From: an uncultured Anaerolineae bacterium
GTDB taxonomy: Bacteria; Chloroflexota; Anaerolineae; Aggregatilineales; Phototrophicaceae
NCBI GenBank assembly: GCA_937995825.1
Contig: CALKJO010000001.1
Coordinates: 171,665-235,664 of the forward strand
Reading direction: 5' to 3'
Length of the DNA stretch: 64,000 nt
In this document: one piece after another, positions 33,501-42,049 of the stretch
Layout of the letters: each line of letters opens with the position of its first letter
Position numbering within the stretch: the first letter of the stretch is position 1
Made by a program: the position numbers and the translations under genes
Notes under the pieces: model-generated
Seen by the model: only the letters and a program-made list of their open reading frames with translations
Told to the model about the DNA's origin: nothing
Database searches by the model: none

Positions 33501-34358
33501 ATGGAGTTTCAGGCGGAATACATCCTCATCGCTGACCGGCTGCAAATTCGCTACTATGGCATTATTATCGTCGTGGCGATGCTGATCGCCGCCTCCATCG
33601 CCGCACGGCTGGCGAAGCGCGATGGCAAAGACCCTGATCACATCTGGGGCGCGCTCACTTGGGCGATCATCCCGGCGATCATCGGCGCGCGGCTGTGGTT
33701 TGTGCTGTTTCCACCGCAGACGCTGATCGCGCAGGGGAACGATACCGCCTGGTTCTTCGAGAACTTCTTCAATCTGGAAAATGGCGCAATTGCCATCTGG
33801 TCAGGCGGGCTGAGCATCTTCGGCGCGGTGCTGGGTGGTCTGCTCGGCGGCTATCTCTATCTGCGCCGCAACAAGCTGCCGGTCGGTCAGTGGCTCGACA
33901 TCGCCGGCGTGTGTATCCCGCTCGGTCAGGCAATTGGACGCTGGGCGAACTACGTCAATCAGGAGCTTTACGGCACAGTGACAACACTCCCCTGGGGCAT
34001 CACCATCAGCGCCAGCAAGCGCGTCGATCCCTTCCGCAGCCTGGTCGATTACCCCGTTGCCGACACGCTCTTTCACCCGCTGTTTCTGTATGAGTCGCTC
34101 TGGAGCATCCTGGCATTCATCGTCCTGCTCAATCTGTTTTTGCGCCGGCGCAAAAACTTCGCCCCCGGCTCATTCTTCCTGCTCTACGTCATGCAGTACA
34201 GCGTCATCCGCTTCCTGCTGGAATTCATCCGCGTAGAGGTGTCGCTGGTAAGTGGGGTCAACGTCGCGCAGGTGGTCTGCGCAGTCGCATTTGTGATCGC
34301 GCTGGTGGTGTTTGTGGCGCGGCGCGGCGCATCAGTCACAGCGGCTAAAGCCGTATAA
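33501..34358 (+). CDS. lgt: Prolipoprotein diacylglyceryl transferase
   Basis: 285 residues, about seven TM helices. It transfers diacylglycerol from phosphatidylglycerol to the lipobox Cys of prelipoproteins. Evidence: RYYGIIIVVAMLIAA, IIGARLWFVLF, IWSGGLSIFGAVLGG (Gram-positive style with Phe where Escherichia coli has His103), and the signature GQAIGRWANYVNQELYG with essential Arg and Asn/Gln. The C-terminal HPLFLYESLW and YSVIRFLLEFIRVE are also diagnostic. It acts on lipoproteins such as the esterase encoded at 24652. It follows the CDP-alcohol transferase by 5 bases and precedes a hairpin at 34372. Confidence 0.95.
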   Translation: MEFQAEYILIADRLQIRYYGIIIVVAMLIAASIAARLAKRDGKDPDHIWGALTWAIIPAIIGARLWFVLFPPQTLIAQGNDTAWFFENFFNLENGAIAIWSGGLSIFGAVLGGLLGGYLYLRRNKLPVGQWLDIAGVCIPLGQAIGRWANYVNQELYGTVTTLPWGITISASKRVDPFRSLVDYPVADTLFHPLFLYESLWSILAFIVLLNLFLRRRKNFAPGSFFLLYVMQYSVIRFLLEFIRVEVSLVSGVNVAQVVCAVAFVIALVVFVARRGASVTAAKAV

Positions 34359-34371
34359 CATCATGTGAAAA

Positions 34372-34403
34372 GGGGACGAGCCTCCCCCTCGGCACTCGTC
34401 CCC
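34372..34403 (+). terminator. Hairpin between lgt and Tat-like gene
   Basis: GGGGACGAG / CTCGTCCCC, a 9-bp perfect stem with a 14-base loop. No strong T run follows (CGTGAGTTT), so it may be a weak terminator or an mRNA-stabilising stem. Confidence 0.45.
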
Positions 34404-34426
34404 CGTGAGTTTAGAAAGGCGCGGCG

Positions 34427-34906
34427 ATGGAATTCTTCGGCGTCGGCGGGATGGAACTGATTGCAATTCTGCTGATCGCGCTGATCGTGGCAGGACCGAA
34501 ACGGATGATCGCGTGGTCTTACACCCTGGGTAAATGGGCAGCTCAGGCGCGGAAAATGTGGTCGGAGACGGCGGCGCTGCTGCAAAAAGAACTCGATGCA
34601 GCCGGCGTCGACATCAAAGTCCCCACTGAGCCGCCCACCCGCCAAAGCCTCAACAACGAAGTCCGGCGGCTGACCAGTCCGGTCACCAAGCCGCTTCAAG
34701 ACTCGCTCAAATCCGTGCAGACCGAGCTTGAGGATGTGAAAAAATCGGCGGACATCGGCGAAGCGATGACGCCAAAAGCGCCGCCGTCCAACGGGACGCC
34801 CACGACTCGCCCCTCCGCTGCAGCGCAGCCTAAACCCACACCCACCAGCGCCGATAGACCAGATGCGCCATCAGAAAGCGGAGGCTACGGCACGTGGTCG
34901 AGCTAA
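34427..34906 (+). CDS. TatA/TatB-like twin-arginine translocase protein
   Basis: 159 residues. A short N-terminal TM helix (GGMELIAILLIALIVAGPKRMI) is followed by the amphipathic helix AWSYTLGKWAAQARKMWSE, the form of TatA/TatB/Hcf106 proteins including the Gly-Pro-Lys hinge. The C-terminal half is a long acidic helix then a Pro/Ser/Thr-rich disordered tail. The length suits TatB or a bifunctional TatA. No TatC is in the window, so it is a single-gene unit here. GAAAGG precedes the ATG. TatA versus TatB cannot be decided from this sequence. Confidence 0.8.
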   Translation: MEFFGVGGMELIAILLIALIVAGPKRMIAWSYTLGKWAAQARKMWSETAALLQKELDAAGVDIKVPTEPPTRQSLNNEVRRLTSPVTKPLQDSLKSVQTELEDVKKSADIGEAMTPKAPPSNGTPTTRPSAAAQPKPTPTSADRPDAPSESGGYGTWSS

Positions 34907-34907
34907 G

Positions 34908-35129
34908 TCAGTGCGCCAGCCGCCCCTGCGCGCGTTCCAGCTCGGCTTCACGTTCGGCGCGCCGCTGCGCTCCAGCCTGCCGCGCTTGTTCGAGCGCGTC
35001 GCCATAGTGCTTGCGCACGGCTGCGCGCAGCCGGCGACCGGTCAGCGGCGCATACCACAGCACCCCGATCACGCCCATGAGCGCGCCGATACTTATGCCG
35101 ATCAGCCAGTTCTTTGAGCGATTGGTCAT
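34908..35129 (-). CDS. Small YtxH-like membrane protein
   Basis: 73 residues. A single TM helix (WLIGISIGALMGVIGVLWYAP, about 8-28) is followed by a basic segment (LTGRRLRAAVRKHYGDALE) and a charged coiled-coil tail. The glycine-containing helix then APxTG-R layout is that of YtxH-domain proteins, often stress-related and of unknown function. Its stop lies one base past the convergent Tat-like gene's stop. Confidence 0.6.
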   Translation of the reverse strand: MTNRSKNWLIGISIGALMGVIGVLWYAPLTGRRLRAAVRKHYGDALEQARQAGAQRRAEREAELERAQGRLAH

Positions 35130-35217
35130 TCAGACGTACTCCTGAACCATGCGTAAATTCTAGCCCATCGGTACAATACGCGCATTGAATGATTTGCCTC
35201 GAAAGGGTTTTTTTCCT

Positions 35218-35595
35218 ATGTCTCGTCAGGTTGTTCAAACGGACAATGCGCCCAGCGCCGTCGGTCCCTATTCGCAGGGCATCATCGCCAACGGCTTCAT
35301 CTTCACCGCCGGACAAACCGGCATGATCCCCGGCACAAAAACGCTGCCGGAGGGCGTCGCCGAGCAAACGCGGCAGACGCTCAACAACATCAAGGGCATT
35401 CTCGAAGCCGCCGGCACGCGCTTAGACCGAATCGTCAAGACGACGGTCTATTTGCAGAACATCCAAGATTTCGCCGCGATGAACGAGGTCTATGCGTCGT
35501 TTTTTCCTGGCGATCCGCCCGCCCGCACCACGGTTGAAGTCGCGGCGCTGCCATTGGGCGCGCTGGTCGAGATCGAAGCGGTTGCGCTCGTCTAG
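35218..35595 (+). CDS. ridA: RidA family reactive-intermediate deaminase
   Basis: 125-residue trimeric enzyme of the YjgF/YER057c/UK114 family that hydrolyses enamine/imine intermediates made by PLP enzymes. Typical parts are APSAVGPYSQGI, FIFTAGQTGMIPGT, QTRQTLNNIKGILEAAG, VKTTVYLQNIQDFAAMNEVYASFF and the active-site strand PARTTVEVAALPLGALVEIEAVA with the conserved Arg and Glu. The ATG at 35218 is chosen over a TTG 33 bases upstream. TACAAT at 35172 may be its -10 box. It stands alone. Confidence 0.93.
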   Translation: MSRQVVQTDNAPSAVGPYSQGIIANGFIFTAGQTGMIPGTKTLPEGVAEQTRQTLNNIKGILEAAGTRLDRIVKTTVYLQNIQDFAAMNEVYASFFPGDPPARTTVEVAALPLGALVEIEAVALV

Positions 35596-35671
35596 CGCGC
35601 CCTTCAAGACAGTCCATCAGGTCTCGATCTCGAATGCGGAGTGAAGTGCCACAGCGCCCAGAAAGCACCGT

Positions 35672-37465
35672 ATGACGCCGCCTGATCCGTTCATCGGTCG
35701 CCAGCTCGGCGATTACCGCATCATCGGCGTAATCGGACGCGGCGGCATGGCGTCCGTCTATCGCGGCTATGATGTCCATCTGCAGCGCTATGCCGCCGTC
35801 AAGGTCATCGGCGCGCACCTGGTCACCGATGCCGATCATGAGGACTACCGCCAGCGCTTCCTCCGCGAAGCGCGCGCCATCGCCCGCCTGAATCACCCCA
35901 ACATCGTCGGCGTCTATCAGTTCGGCGAGATCGAAGGGCTGTATTACATGGCGATGGTGCTGATCGAAGGGCGCAACCTCAGCCAGATCATGAAGGAACA
36001 GGCGGCGTCTGGGCATCTGCTGCCGCGCCAGCAGGTCGTCCGCATCATCCGCGACATTGCCGCCGCGCTCGACTTCGCCCACGCCAGCGGCGTCATCCAC
36101 CGCGATGTCAAGCCGTCCAACATCATGATCACCGCTGACGGGCAGGCGATCCTGACCGATTTCGGGTTAGCGCTCAGCGCCAGCGAAGGCACTATCGGCA
36201 ACACCTTCGGCAGCGCCCATTACATGTCACCAGAGCAGGCGCTCTCATCCGCCGCCGTCGTCCCGCAGAGCGATCTCTACTCGCTCGGTGTCGTCACCTA
36301 CCAACTGCTGACCGGTCGCGTCCCCTTCGATGACCCCAGCCCGATGAGCGTTGCGCTCAAGCACATCAACGAAGCGCCGCCCTCTCCACGCCGCTACAAC
36401 CCCGCGCTCACCTCCGAGGTCGAGCGCGTCCTGCTGCGCGCGCTGGAGAAAAAGCCGCAGGATCGCTTCCCCACCGGCGAAGCGATGGCATCGGCGCTGA
36501 CGCACGCGCTCGACGGCGTCGGCGTTGGCGCGTCCGCCGTCCCCAACTGGGATGATCAGACGCTGCTAGACGATCTCGACCTCGATCAGCTCTCAACCGC
36601 GTTTGCCGCAACGCGCCCCACGCTTTCGCGCATCACGCGCGTCAAACGGCGGCGGCGCATCGTCACCTGGGCAGCGCTGCTGGGCATCCTGATTGTAATC
36701 GGCGCGCTGATCGCGGTGCCGCAGTTTGCCAGCGCGCCTGGCGCAGGTGCGCCTGAGGGCGGCGTCCCGCTTGCCACCGACAGCCTCGCCCCATTCCACA
36801 CCGCCAGCCCGATGCTGGTGGCGCAGACTGAATCCCCGACGCCATCGCAAACATCAACCCGAACAGCATCTCCAACATCGACTCGCACCGCCAGCCCAAC
36901 CCGCACCCTGACTGCGACTCGCACGTCATCGCCAACCGCCACCATCACACACGTGCCGACCTCTACCCGCACCGCGACCCGAACGCCAACGCGAACTGCT
37001 TCACCAACCAGCACGTCCACGACGCGCCCGACCCGGACTTCAACCAGCACCCCAACTCAGACCGCGACCGACGACATCAATGCTGCGCCGCTGCTGCTGA
37101 TCTATGACCGAGCGTTCGTCCTGCTCAATCGCTCAGACAAGACGGTCTACATCAGCGATCTCACCTTTGTCCAGAGCCTGCCCGACGGGCGAACGCGGCG
37201 CTTTGAGGCGGCGCGCTGGTCAGGCAGCATCCTTGGGACAGGCGTGCTGCCCGCCGGAGACTGCTTCTTGATCTGGGGGCTGTTCGAGGATGAACCACCG
37301 CTGCCGCCGATCTGTGAGGCGCGCCAGGCGTGGCAGATCGTCGGCGAGCTGCGCCAATTCTGGCGCAGCGACGCGCCCGGCGCGGTCTTTGAGGTGCGGC
37401 GCGAGGATGCAGTCCTGGCGCGCTGCCCCATCGACGCCGGGCGGTGTGTGGTAGCATTATCGTGA
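35672..37465 (+). CDS. Receptor-type Ser/Thr protein kinase with extracellular domain
   Basis: 597 residues. A PknB-type kinase domain (about 13-280) has the Gly loop IGRGGMASVY (21-30), K44, HRDVKPSN (143-150), DFG (163-165) and the APE-equivalent SPEQA. A basic segment KRRRR and one TM helix (330-352) follow. A Thr/Ser/Pro-rich stalk (about 385-460) leads to a 130-residue C-terminal ectodomain (ALLLIYDRAFVLLNRSDKTVYISDLTF...) with beta-sandwich-like repeats and a few Cys, resembling a lamin-tail domain. The ectodomain probably senses an external signal; PASTA repeats are absent. It is monocistronic and its substrates are unknown. Confidence 0.85.
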   Translation: MTPPDPFIGRQLGDYRIIGVIGRGGMASVYRGYDVHLQRYAAVKVIGAHLVTDADHEDYRQRFLREARAIARLNHPNIVGVYQFGEIEGLYYMAMVLIEGRNLSQIMKEQAASGHLLPRQQVVRIIRDIAAALDFAHASGVIHRDVKPSNIMITADGQAILTDFGLALSASEGTIGNTFGSAHYMSPEQALSSAAVVPQSDLYSLGVVTYQLLTGRVPFDDPSPMSVALKHINEAPPSPRRYNPALTSEVERVLLRALEKKPQDRFPTGEAMASALTHALDGVGVGASAVPNWDDQTLLDDLDLDQLSTAFAATRPTLSRITRVKRRRRIVTWAALLGILIVIGALIAVPQFASAPGAGAPEGGVPLATDSLAPFHTASPMLVAQTESPTPSQTSTRTASPTSTRTASPTRTLTATRTSSPTATITHVPTSTRTATRTPTRTASPTSTSTTRPTRTSTSTPTQTATDDINAAPLLLIYDRAFVLLNRSDKTVYISDLTFVQSLPDGRTRRFEAARWSGSILGTGVLPAGDCFLIWGLFEDEPPLPPICEARQAWQIVGELRQFWRSDAPGAVFEVRREDAVLARCPIDAGRCVVALS

Positions 37466-37490
37466 AATTTCACTGAAAAGGACGAACTCA

Positions 37491-38696
37491 ATGGCTCTTC
37501 CCGTCACCCAACTGCGCATCCCCAACGCGGAATTTCGCGCACGCTGCGCTCGGCTCACTGAGCATCTTCAGATCAACGGTGATCGCGGCGTCGTCCTCTT
37601 CGACCGCGACTACATCCTTTACTACACCGGCTTCGCCTTCATCCCGACTGAACGCCCCATCGCTTTCGTCATGAACAGCAAAGGCGAGCGCGGCTTGTTC
37701 GTCCCGCGCCTCGAACTCGAACACGCCCAGTCCAACGCGCTCATCGACCGCGTCGATCACTATCTCGAATACCCGCACGATCCCCATCCGATGACCCTGC
37801 TCAAAGCGATGCTCGACGACATGGGCATCGTCCAGACCATCGCCGCCGATGACGACGGCTATCCCTGGATTCTCGGCTATCGCGGCGAGTCTCTGTCCAA
37901 ACTGACTGGCGCGAAAATCATCCACACTCGCGCTTTCATCGAAGACCAGATGATGATCAAGTCCGACGCCGAGATCGCGCTCATCCGCGAAAGCTGCAAG
38001 TGGGGCAACATGGCGCATGTGCTGCTTCAGCGCTATACTACCGTCGGCGCGACCGAGACCGAGGTCAGCGAGCGCGCCAGCCGCGAAGCGACTGCCGCCA
38101 TGCTCGATGCCATTGGCTTTATCTACAAGGCGCAGGCGGGGCTGGGCATGGGCAGCGGCGCGTTCGCCGGCTATCGCGGTCAGATCGGGCGCAATTCCGC
38201 CATCCCGCACGCGCTGGCGAACAACATTACCTTCCAGCCCGGTGATGTCCTGGTGACCGGCGCGGCGGCGGCTGTCTGGGGCTACGGCTCCGAACTCGAA
38301 CGGACGATGTTCATGGGCAGACCGGACGGTGAGGCGCGCCGCCTGTTCGATCACATGATGGCGCTCCAGGAGACCGCCTTTGACGCGCTAAAACCCGGCG
38401 TGCCGTGCAGCGAAGTCGATGTCAAAGTCCGCGCTTACTACGAAAAGCACGATCTGATGGGCTTCTGGAAACATCATGTTGGACACGCCATCGGCATCCG
38501 CTATCATGAAGCCCCGTTTCTGGACATCGGCGATTCAACCATCATTCGCCCCGGCATGGTCTTCACCGTCGAGCCGGGTCTGTATGCGCCTGGCATCGGC
38601 GGCTTCCGCCATTCGGACACCGTGCTGATCACCGACGACGGGATCGAACTGCTGACCTATTATCCGCGTGACCTTGAAAGCATGATCATCAACTAA
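37491..38696 (+). CDS. M24 (creatinase/Xaa-Pro aminopeptidase) fold protein, metal ligands incomplete
   Basis: 401 residues. An N-terminal creatinase-like domain (1-150: INGDRGVVLFDRDYILYYTGF...) and a C-terminal pita-bread domain (about 165-401) give the aminopeptidase P architecture. His332 (HHVGHAIGIRYHE) and Glu361 (FTVEPGLY) are present, but the first metal Asp is replaced (VTGAAAAVWGYG, T256), the second Asp position is E268 (GSELERT), and the final Glu is Ser375 (FRHSDT). A non-peptidase role such as that of creatinase is therefore likely. It is followed by a PHP gene 9 bases downstream, presumably cotranscribed. Confidence 0.82.
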   Translation: MALPVTQLRIPNAEFRARCARLTEHLQINGDRGVVLFDRDYILYYTGFAFIPTERPIAFVMNSKGERGLFVPRLELEHAQSNALIDRVDHYLEYPHDPHPMTLLKAMLDDMGIVQTIAADDDGYPWILGYRGESLSKLTGAKIIHTRAFIEDQMMIKSDAEIALIRESCKWGNMAHVLLQRYTTVGATETEVSERASREATAAMLDAIGFIYKAQAGLGMGSGAFAGYRGQIGRNSAIPHALANNITFQPGDVLVTGAAAAVWGYGSELERTMFMGRPDGEARRLFDHMMALQETAFDALKPGVPCSEVDVKVRAYYEKHDLMGFWKHHVGHAIGIRYHEAPFLDIGDSTIIRPGMVFTVEPGLYAPGIGGFRHSDTVLITDDGIELLTYYPRDLESMIIN

Positions 38697-38705
38697 GGAG
38701 TCTTC

Positions 38706-39611
38706 GTGAACAATCTCCCTTTCGGCAAGCCTGGACGCTTCTATCGCGGCAATCTGCACACCCACTCAACGCGCTCGGATGGTCGGCTGTCGCCTGAAGC
38801 CGTCTGCCAGTTCTACAAGGACATGGGCTACGATTTCCTAGCGATCACCGATCATTTCATGGAGTCCTATGGCTATCCGATCACTGACACCAGCCCTTAC
38901 CGCACGCCGGCATTCACCACCCTTCTCGGCGCAGAACTCCACGCCGGGCTGACTTCCGTCGGCGAGACCTGGCACATCCTGGCGGTCGGGCTGCCAGGCG
39001 ACTTTGCGCCCAACCTGCCCGATGAGACCGGACCGGGCATCGCGGCGCGCGCGCTGGCGGCGGGCGCATTCGTCGCCTGCGCCCATCCAGCCTGGTACGC
39101 GCTCAGCGAGAAAGATGTGATCGATTTGGGAAATGTCCACGCCATCGAGACGATCAACGCCGTCAGTGACGATCACAATGATCGCATCGACAGTTGGTAC
39201 ATGATCGACACTATGCTGGCGCAGGGACGCCATTACACTGCCATCGCCACCGACGACTCGCATTTCCATGACCGCCACAGCGACCGCGTGCGCGGCTGGG
39301 TCTGGGTCAAGGCGGAGGCGCTCACGCCGGAGTCCATTCTCGACTCGCTTAAAAGAGGCTGGTTCTATTCCAGCACCGGACCCCAGATTCACGATCTGCA
39401 CATCGACAGCCACACGCTGCGCATCCGCTGCTCACCTGCCAGCAGCATCTTCGTCACCGGCAAAGGCTCGCGCGCAGTCTACAAACATGGCAAGGGCATG
39501 ATCGACGCCGAACTGAGCCTTTCCAGTCTGAAAAGCCCCTACTGCCGCGTCACTGTTCGCGATCAGCACGGCGGGCGCGCCTGGACAAACCCGATCTGGT
39601 TCACGGTGTGA
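38706..39611 (+). CDS. PHP-domain metal-dependent phosphoesterase-like protein
   Basis: 301 residues. The PHP motif is at the N terminus: GNLHTHSTRSDGRLSPEAVCQFYKDMGYDFLAITDH, with HxH and the Asp-His metal ligands, plus later ACAHPAWY and DDSHFHDRH. The family includes CehA/McbA-type esterases, histidinol phosphatases and nucleases, so the substrate is open. A C-terminal all-beta region (residues about 225-301) is extra. The start is GTG after AAGGAGTC, 9 bases from the M24 stop. Its stop codon falls inside a 16-bp tandem duplication. Confidence 0.85.
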   Translation: MNNLPFGKPGRFYRGNLHTHSTRSDGRLSPEAVCQFYKDMGYDFLAITDHFMESYGYPITDTSPYRTPAFTTLLGAELHAGLTSVGETWHILAVGLPGDFAPNLPDETGPGIAARALAAGAFVACAHPAWYALSEKDVIDLGNVHAIETINAVSDDHNDRIDSWYMIDTMLAQGRHYTAIATDDSHFHDRHSDRVRGWVWVKAEALTPESILDSLKRGWFYSSTGPQIHDLHIDSHTLRIRCSPASSIFVTGKGSRAVYKHGKGMIDAELSLSSLKSPYCRVTVRDQHGGRAWTNPIWFTV

Positions 39612-39632
39612 ACAGTTCACGGTGTGAACAGT
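39601..39632. repeat. 16-bp tandem duplication containing an inverted repeat
   Basis: TTCACGGTGTGAACAG is present twice in a row (39601-39616 and 39617-39632). With the base before, each copy holds a palindrome-like GTTCAC-GGT-GTGAAC. The first copy contains the PHP stop codon, the second lies just after it. Confidence 0.8.
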
Positions 39633-39642
39633 GAATCAAAAA

Positions 39643-39666
39643 GGCGGCTCCGCGCTGGAGTCGCCC
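39643..39666 (+). terminator. Hairpin after the PHP gene
   Basis: GGCGGCTCC and GGAGTCGCC form a 9-bp stem with one mismatch, preceded by AAAAA. Reading the minus strand it would end transcripts coming from the E2 gene. Coordinates are approximate by one or two bases. Confidence 0.4.
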
Positions 39667-39797
39667 ACTTAATCAGTTTATCCATCCCCGCCGCGCTAAG
39701 CCAGTGATCGACCACTATGAGGCATTGATAAGCCTAAATCGCGCTCACCAGCCTGTTTTTCCTCATCACTTATCACCGATTGCTTTCGATTTCTGGC

Positions 39798-41069
39798 TCA
39801 CACCAGCAGCAGCATCGGGGTTTCGATCAGCCGCTTAAACGCCTGCATGAACGCCGCGCCCTCCGCGCCGTCGGTGACGCGGTGATCCGCGCTAAGCGTG
39901 ACTTTCATCCGATTGCCAACGCCCAGCGTCCCATCTGGCAGCACCACCGGCACTCTGCTCGCCGTGCCGACTGCCAGGATGCCCGCTTCCGGTGGATTGA
40001 TGATGGCGACGAACTGACTGACGTCAAATGCGCCGAGGTTGCTCACCGTGAACGTGCTGCCTTGCATATCGTCCGGCTTGACCTTACCCTCGCGGGCGCG
40101 CGCGATCATGGCTTTGGCATCCGCCGCCAGCGCGCCCACGCTGAGCTGATCCGCGTCCTTGACCACCACGTTGATCAAGCCCCCCTGCGGCAGCGCCACC
40201 GCGATGCCGATGTGAATCCGCTTGTGCCGAACGAGCTTATCGCCGTAAAAGTGCGTGTTCAGGTTAGGATACTGGCGCAGCGCCAGCGCCGCCGCCTTGA
40301 CCACCAGATCATTGACACTGATCTTGTGATCATCGTCGAGAGTGGCGTTGATCTGCTGGCGCAGCGCCAGCAGCGCGCCGACATCGATCTCGGACGTGAC
40401 ATAGAAATGCGGAATCTGCTGCCGACTCTCGACCATGCGCGCGGCGATCCGCGCGCGCATCCGCGTCACCTCGATGATCTCCACATCGTCCCCTGTCGGC
40501 AGTGCATCGTAATGCGCGGCGGGGATCGCTGACGCCGCTGTCGGCGGCGCCGTTGGCGCGTCAGCCGGCGCCGCCGTGCCGGGCTTGAAGCCTTCGATGT
40601 CTGCCTTGGTGATCCGACCGCCGGGTCCGGTTCCAGCGACCAGCCGCAGATCGATGCCGCGCTCCGCTGCCATCTTGCGCGCCAGCGGTGAGGCTTTCAC
40701 CCCATCGGGAAAGTGATCGTCCTCGCTTTGCGCAGGTAGCGGGACAGGCGCTGCCGCCGCGACGACGGGCGTGCCGTTGCTAGCGGGCGCGGGCGCTTCT
40801 TTGGGCGTGTCGTCTGACGGTGCAGCCGCTTCCCCCTCGCCGACATAGCCAATCGGTGTGCCGACCTTGAGCAGATCGCCGGCTTTGCCAATCAGCTGTG
40901 TGATCGTGCCGGAGACCGTCACCGGGACTTCGACCGTCGCTTTATCCGTCTCCACCTCCGCGATCACATCCCCGCTGTTGATGGTATCGCCCACTTTTTT
41001 AACCCAATTCAGCAGCGTCGCCTCTTCCATTCCAGAGCCGAGATCGGGCATGATAATCGCTTCAGCCAT
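39798..41069 (-). CDS. pdhC: Dihydrolipoamide acyltransferase (E2) of 2-oxoacid dehydrogenase
   Basis: About 423 residues. An N-terminal lipoyl domain (IIMPDLGSGMEEATLLNWVKK, lipoyl Lys in ETDKATVEV), an Ala/Pro linker, a peripheral-subunit-binding domain (ASPLARKMAAERGIDLRLVAGTGPGGRITKADIE) and the catalytic core (about 190-423) with HxxxDG in SADHRVTDGAEG. It transfers the acyl group to CoA. ATG 41069 is chosen because TGATG overlaps the E1-beta stop and AGAGG lies 8 bases upstream. It is the third gene in a pdhA-pdhB-pdhC-like operon; no E3 is in the window. Confidence 0.92.
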   Translation of the reverse strand: MAEAIIMPDLGSGMEEATLLNWVKKVGDTINSGDVIAEVETDKATVEVPVTVSGTITQLIGKAGDLLKVGTPIGYVGEGEAAAPSDDTPKEAPAPASNGTPVVAAAAPVPLPAQSEDDHFPDGVKASPLARKMAAERGIDLRLVAGTGPGGRITKADIEGFKPGTAAPADAPTAPPTAASAIPAAHYDALPTGDDVEIIEVTRMRARIAARMVESRQQIPHFYVTSEIDVGALLALRQQINATLDDDHKISVNDLVVKAAALALRQYPNLNTHFYGDKLVRHKRIHIGIAVALPQGGLINVVVKDADQLSVGALAADAKAMIARAREGKVKPDDMQGSTFTVSNLGAFDVSQFVAIINPPEAGILAVGTASRVPVVLPDGTLGVGNRMKVTLSADHRVTDGAEGAAFMQAFKRLIETPMLLLV

Positions 41070-42049
41070 CACAGCACCTCTTTCACTGCATCGATCACTT
41101 TTTGCGTATTCGGAAGCGCCATCAGCTCGATCTCAGCCGCATATGGCAGCGGCACATCCATCGCGCTGACCCGCTTGACCGGCGCGTCCATGTAATCGAA
41201 GGCTTTCTCCTGAATCTGCGCCGCGATCTCGCTGCCGAAGCTGTACATCGGCAGGCACTCCTCCACCACCACGCACCGGTTGGTCTTTTTGAAGCTTGCA
41301 ATCACCGTTGCGATGTCCAGCGGGCGCAGCCAGCGCATATCGACCACTTCGCACTGCACGCCGTCCTTTGCCAGCGCCTCCGCCGCGTTCAGCGACCACT
41401 CGACGCCGCGCCCGAACGTCACAATCGTCACATCCTTGCCCGCCCGCTTGATGTCCGCCTTGCCAATCGGCAGCACGAAATCGGGATCGTCCGGTACGGG
41501 CGCGGGCTTGGAATAGAGCGCGATGAACTCTGTGAACAAAACCGGATTTTCATCCCGAATCGCCGCCTTCAGCATCCCTTTAGCGTCAGTCGCGTTCGAT
41601 GGACAGCCGACAAACAAGCCAGGAAAGTGCGCAAAGATCGGCTCCGGCGTGTGACTGTGCGTCGCGGTCGCCTGATTGCCCCAGCCTGTCGCCGCGCGAA
41701 TGACCAGCGGCACGGTGAACTGTCCACCGAACATATAGTGGATTTTCGCCGCATGGTTCACAATCGCGTCCAGCGCCAGAAACGCGAAATTGATCGTCAT
41801 GATCTCCGCCACCGGGCGCAGCCCCGCCATTGCCGCCCCGACTGCTGCGCCGGCAATCGCCATCTCGCTGATCGGCGTGTCGCGCACGCGCCGCGCCCCG
41901 AATTCCTCTAGCAGCCCGCGCGTGACGCGATGCGTCCCCTGCCACTGCCCAACTTCCAGCCCCATGACGAACACGCGCTCGTCGCGGCTCATCTCCTCGC
42001 GCAGCGCCATTCGCAGCGCCTCGCGCATCGGTTGATTGCGTTCACTCAT
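41069..42049 (-). CDS. pdhB: 2-oxoacid (pyruvate) dehydrogenase E1 beta subunit
   Basis: 326 residues, transketolase-like pyrimidine-binding and C-terminal domains. RDERVFVMGLEVGQWQGTHRVTRGLLEEFG, ISEMAIAGAAVGAAMAGLRPVAEI, YMFGGQFTVPLVIRAATGWG and HSHTPEPIFAHFPGL are diagnostic of E1 beta. Together with the alpha subunit it decarboxylates pyruvate or a related 2-oxoacid on thiamine diphosphate. It overlaps E1 alpha by 8 bases and the E2 gene by 1 base. A branched-chain or acetoin role cannot be excluded without comparison. Confidence 0.92.
   Translation of the reverse strand: MSERNQPMREALRMALREEMSRDERVFVMGLEVGQWQGTHRVTRGLLEEFGARRVRDTPISEMAIAGAAVGAAMAGLRPVAEIMTINFAFLALDAIVNHAAKIHYMFGGQFTVPLVIRAATGWGNQATATHSHTPEPIFAHFPGLFVGCPSNATDAKGMLKAAIRDENPVLFTEFIALYSKPAPVPDDPDFVLPIGKADIKRAGKDVTIVTFGRGVEWSLNAAEALAKDGVQCEVVDMRWLRPLDIATVIASFKKTNRCVVVEECLPMYSFGSEIAAQIQEKAFDYMDAPVKRVSAMDVPLPYAAEIELMALPNTQKVIDAVKEVL

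Noticed and set aside
36800..37080. Repeats of ACC/ACA-type codons suggestive of a tandem DNA repeat
   Set aside because: They encode the Thr/Ser/Pro stalk of the receptor kinase and vary too much at DNA level to be a CRISPR or satellite.
37488..38354. 288-codon open frame on the minus strand opposite the M24 gene
   Set aside because: Its protein has no family signature and is rich in Arg/Asp/Val expected of a shadow frame in GC-rich DNA; the plus-strand M24 domain is unmistakable.
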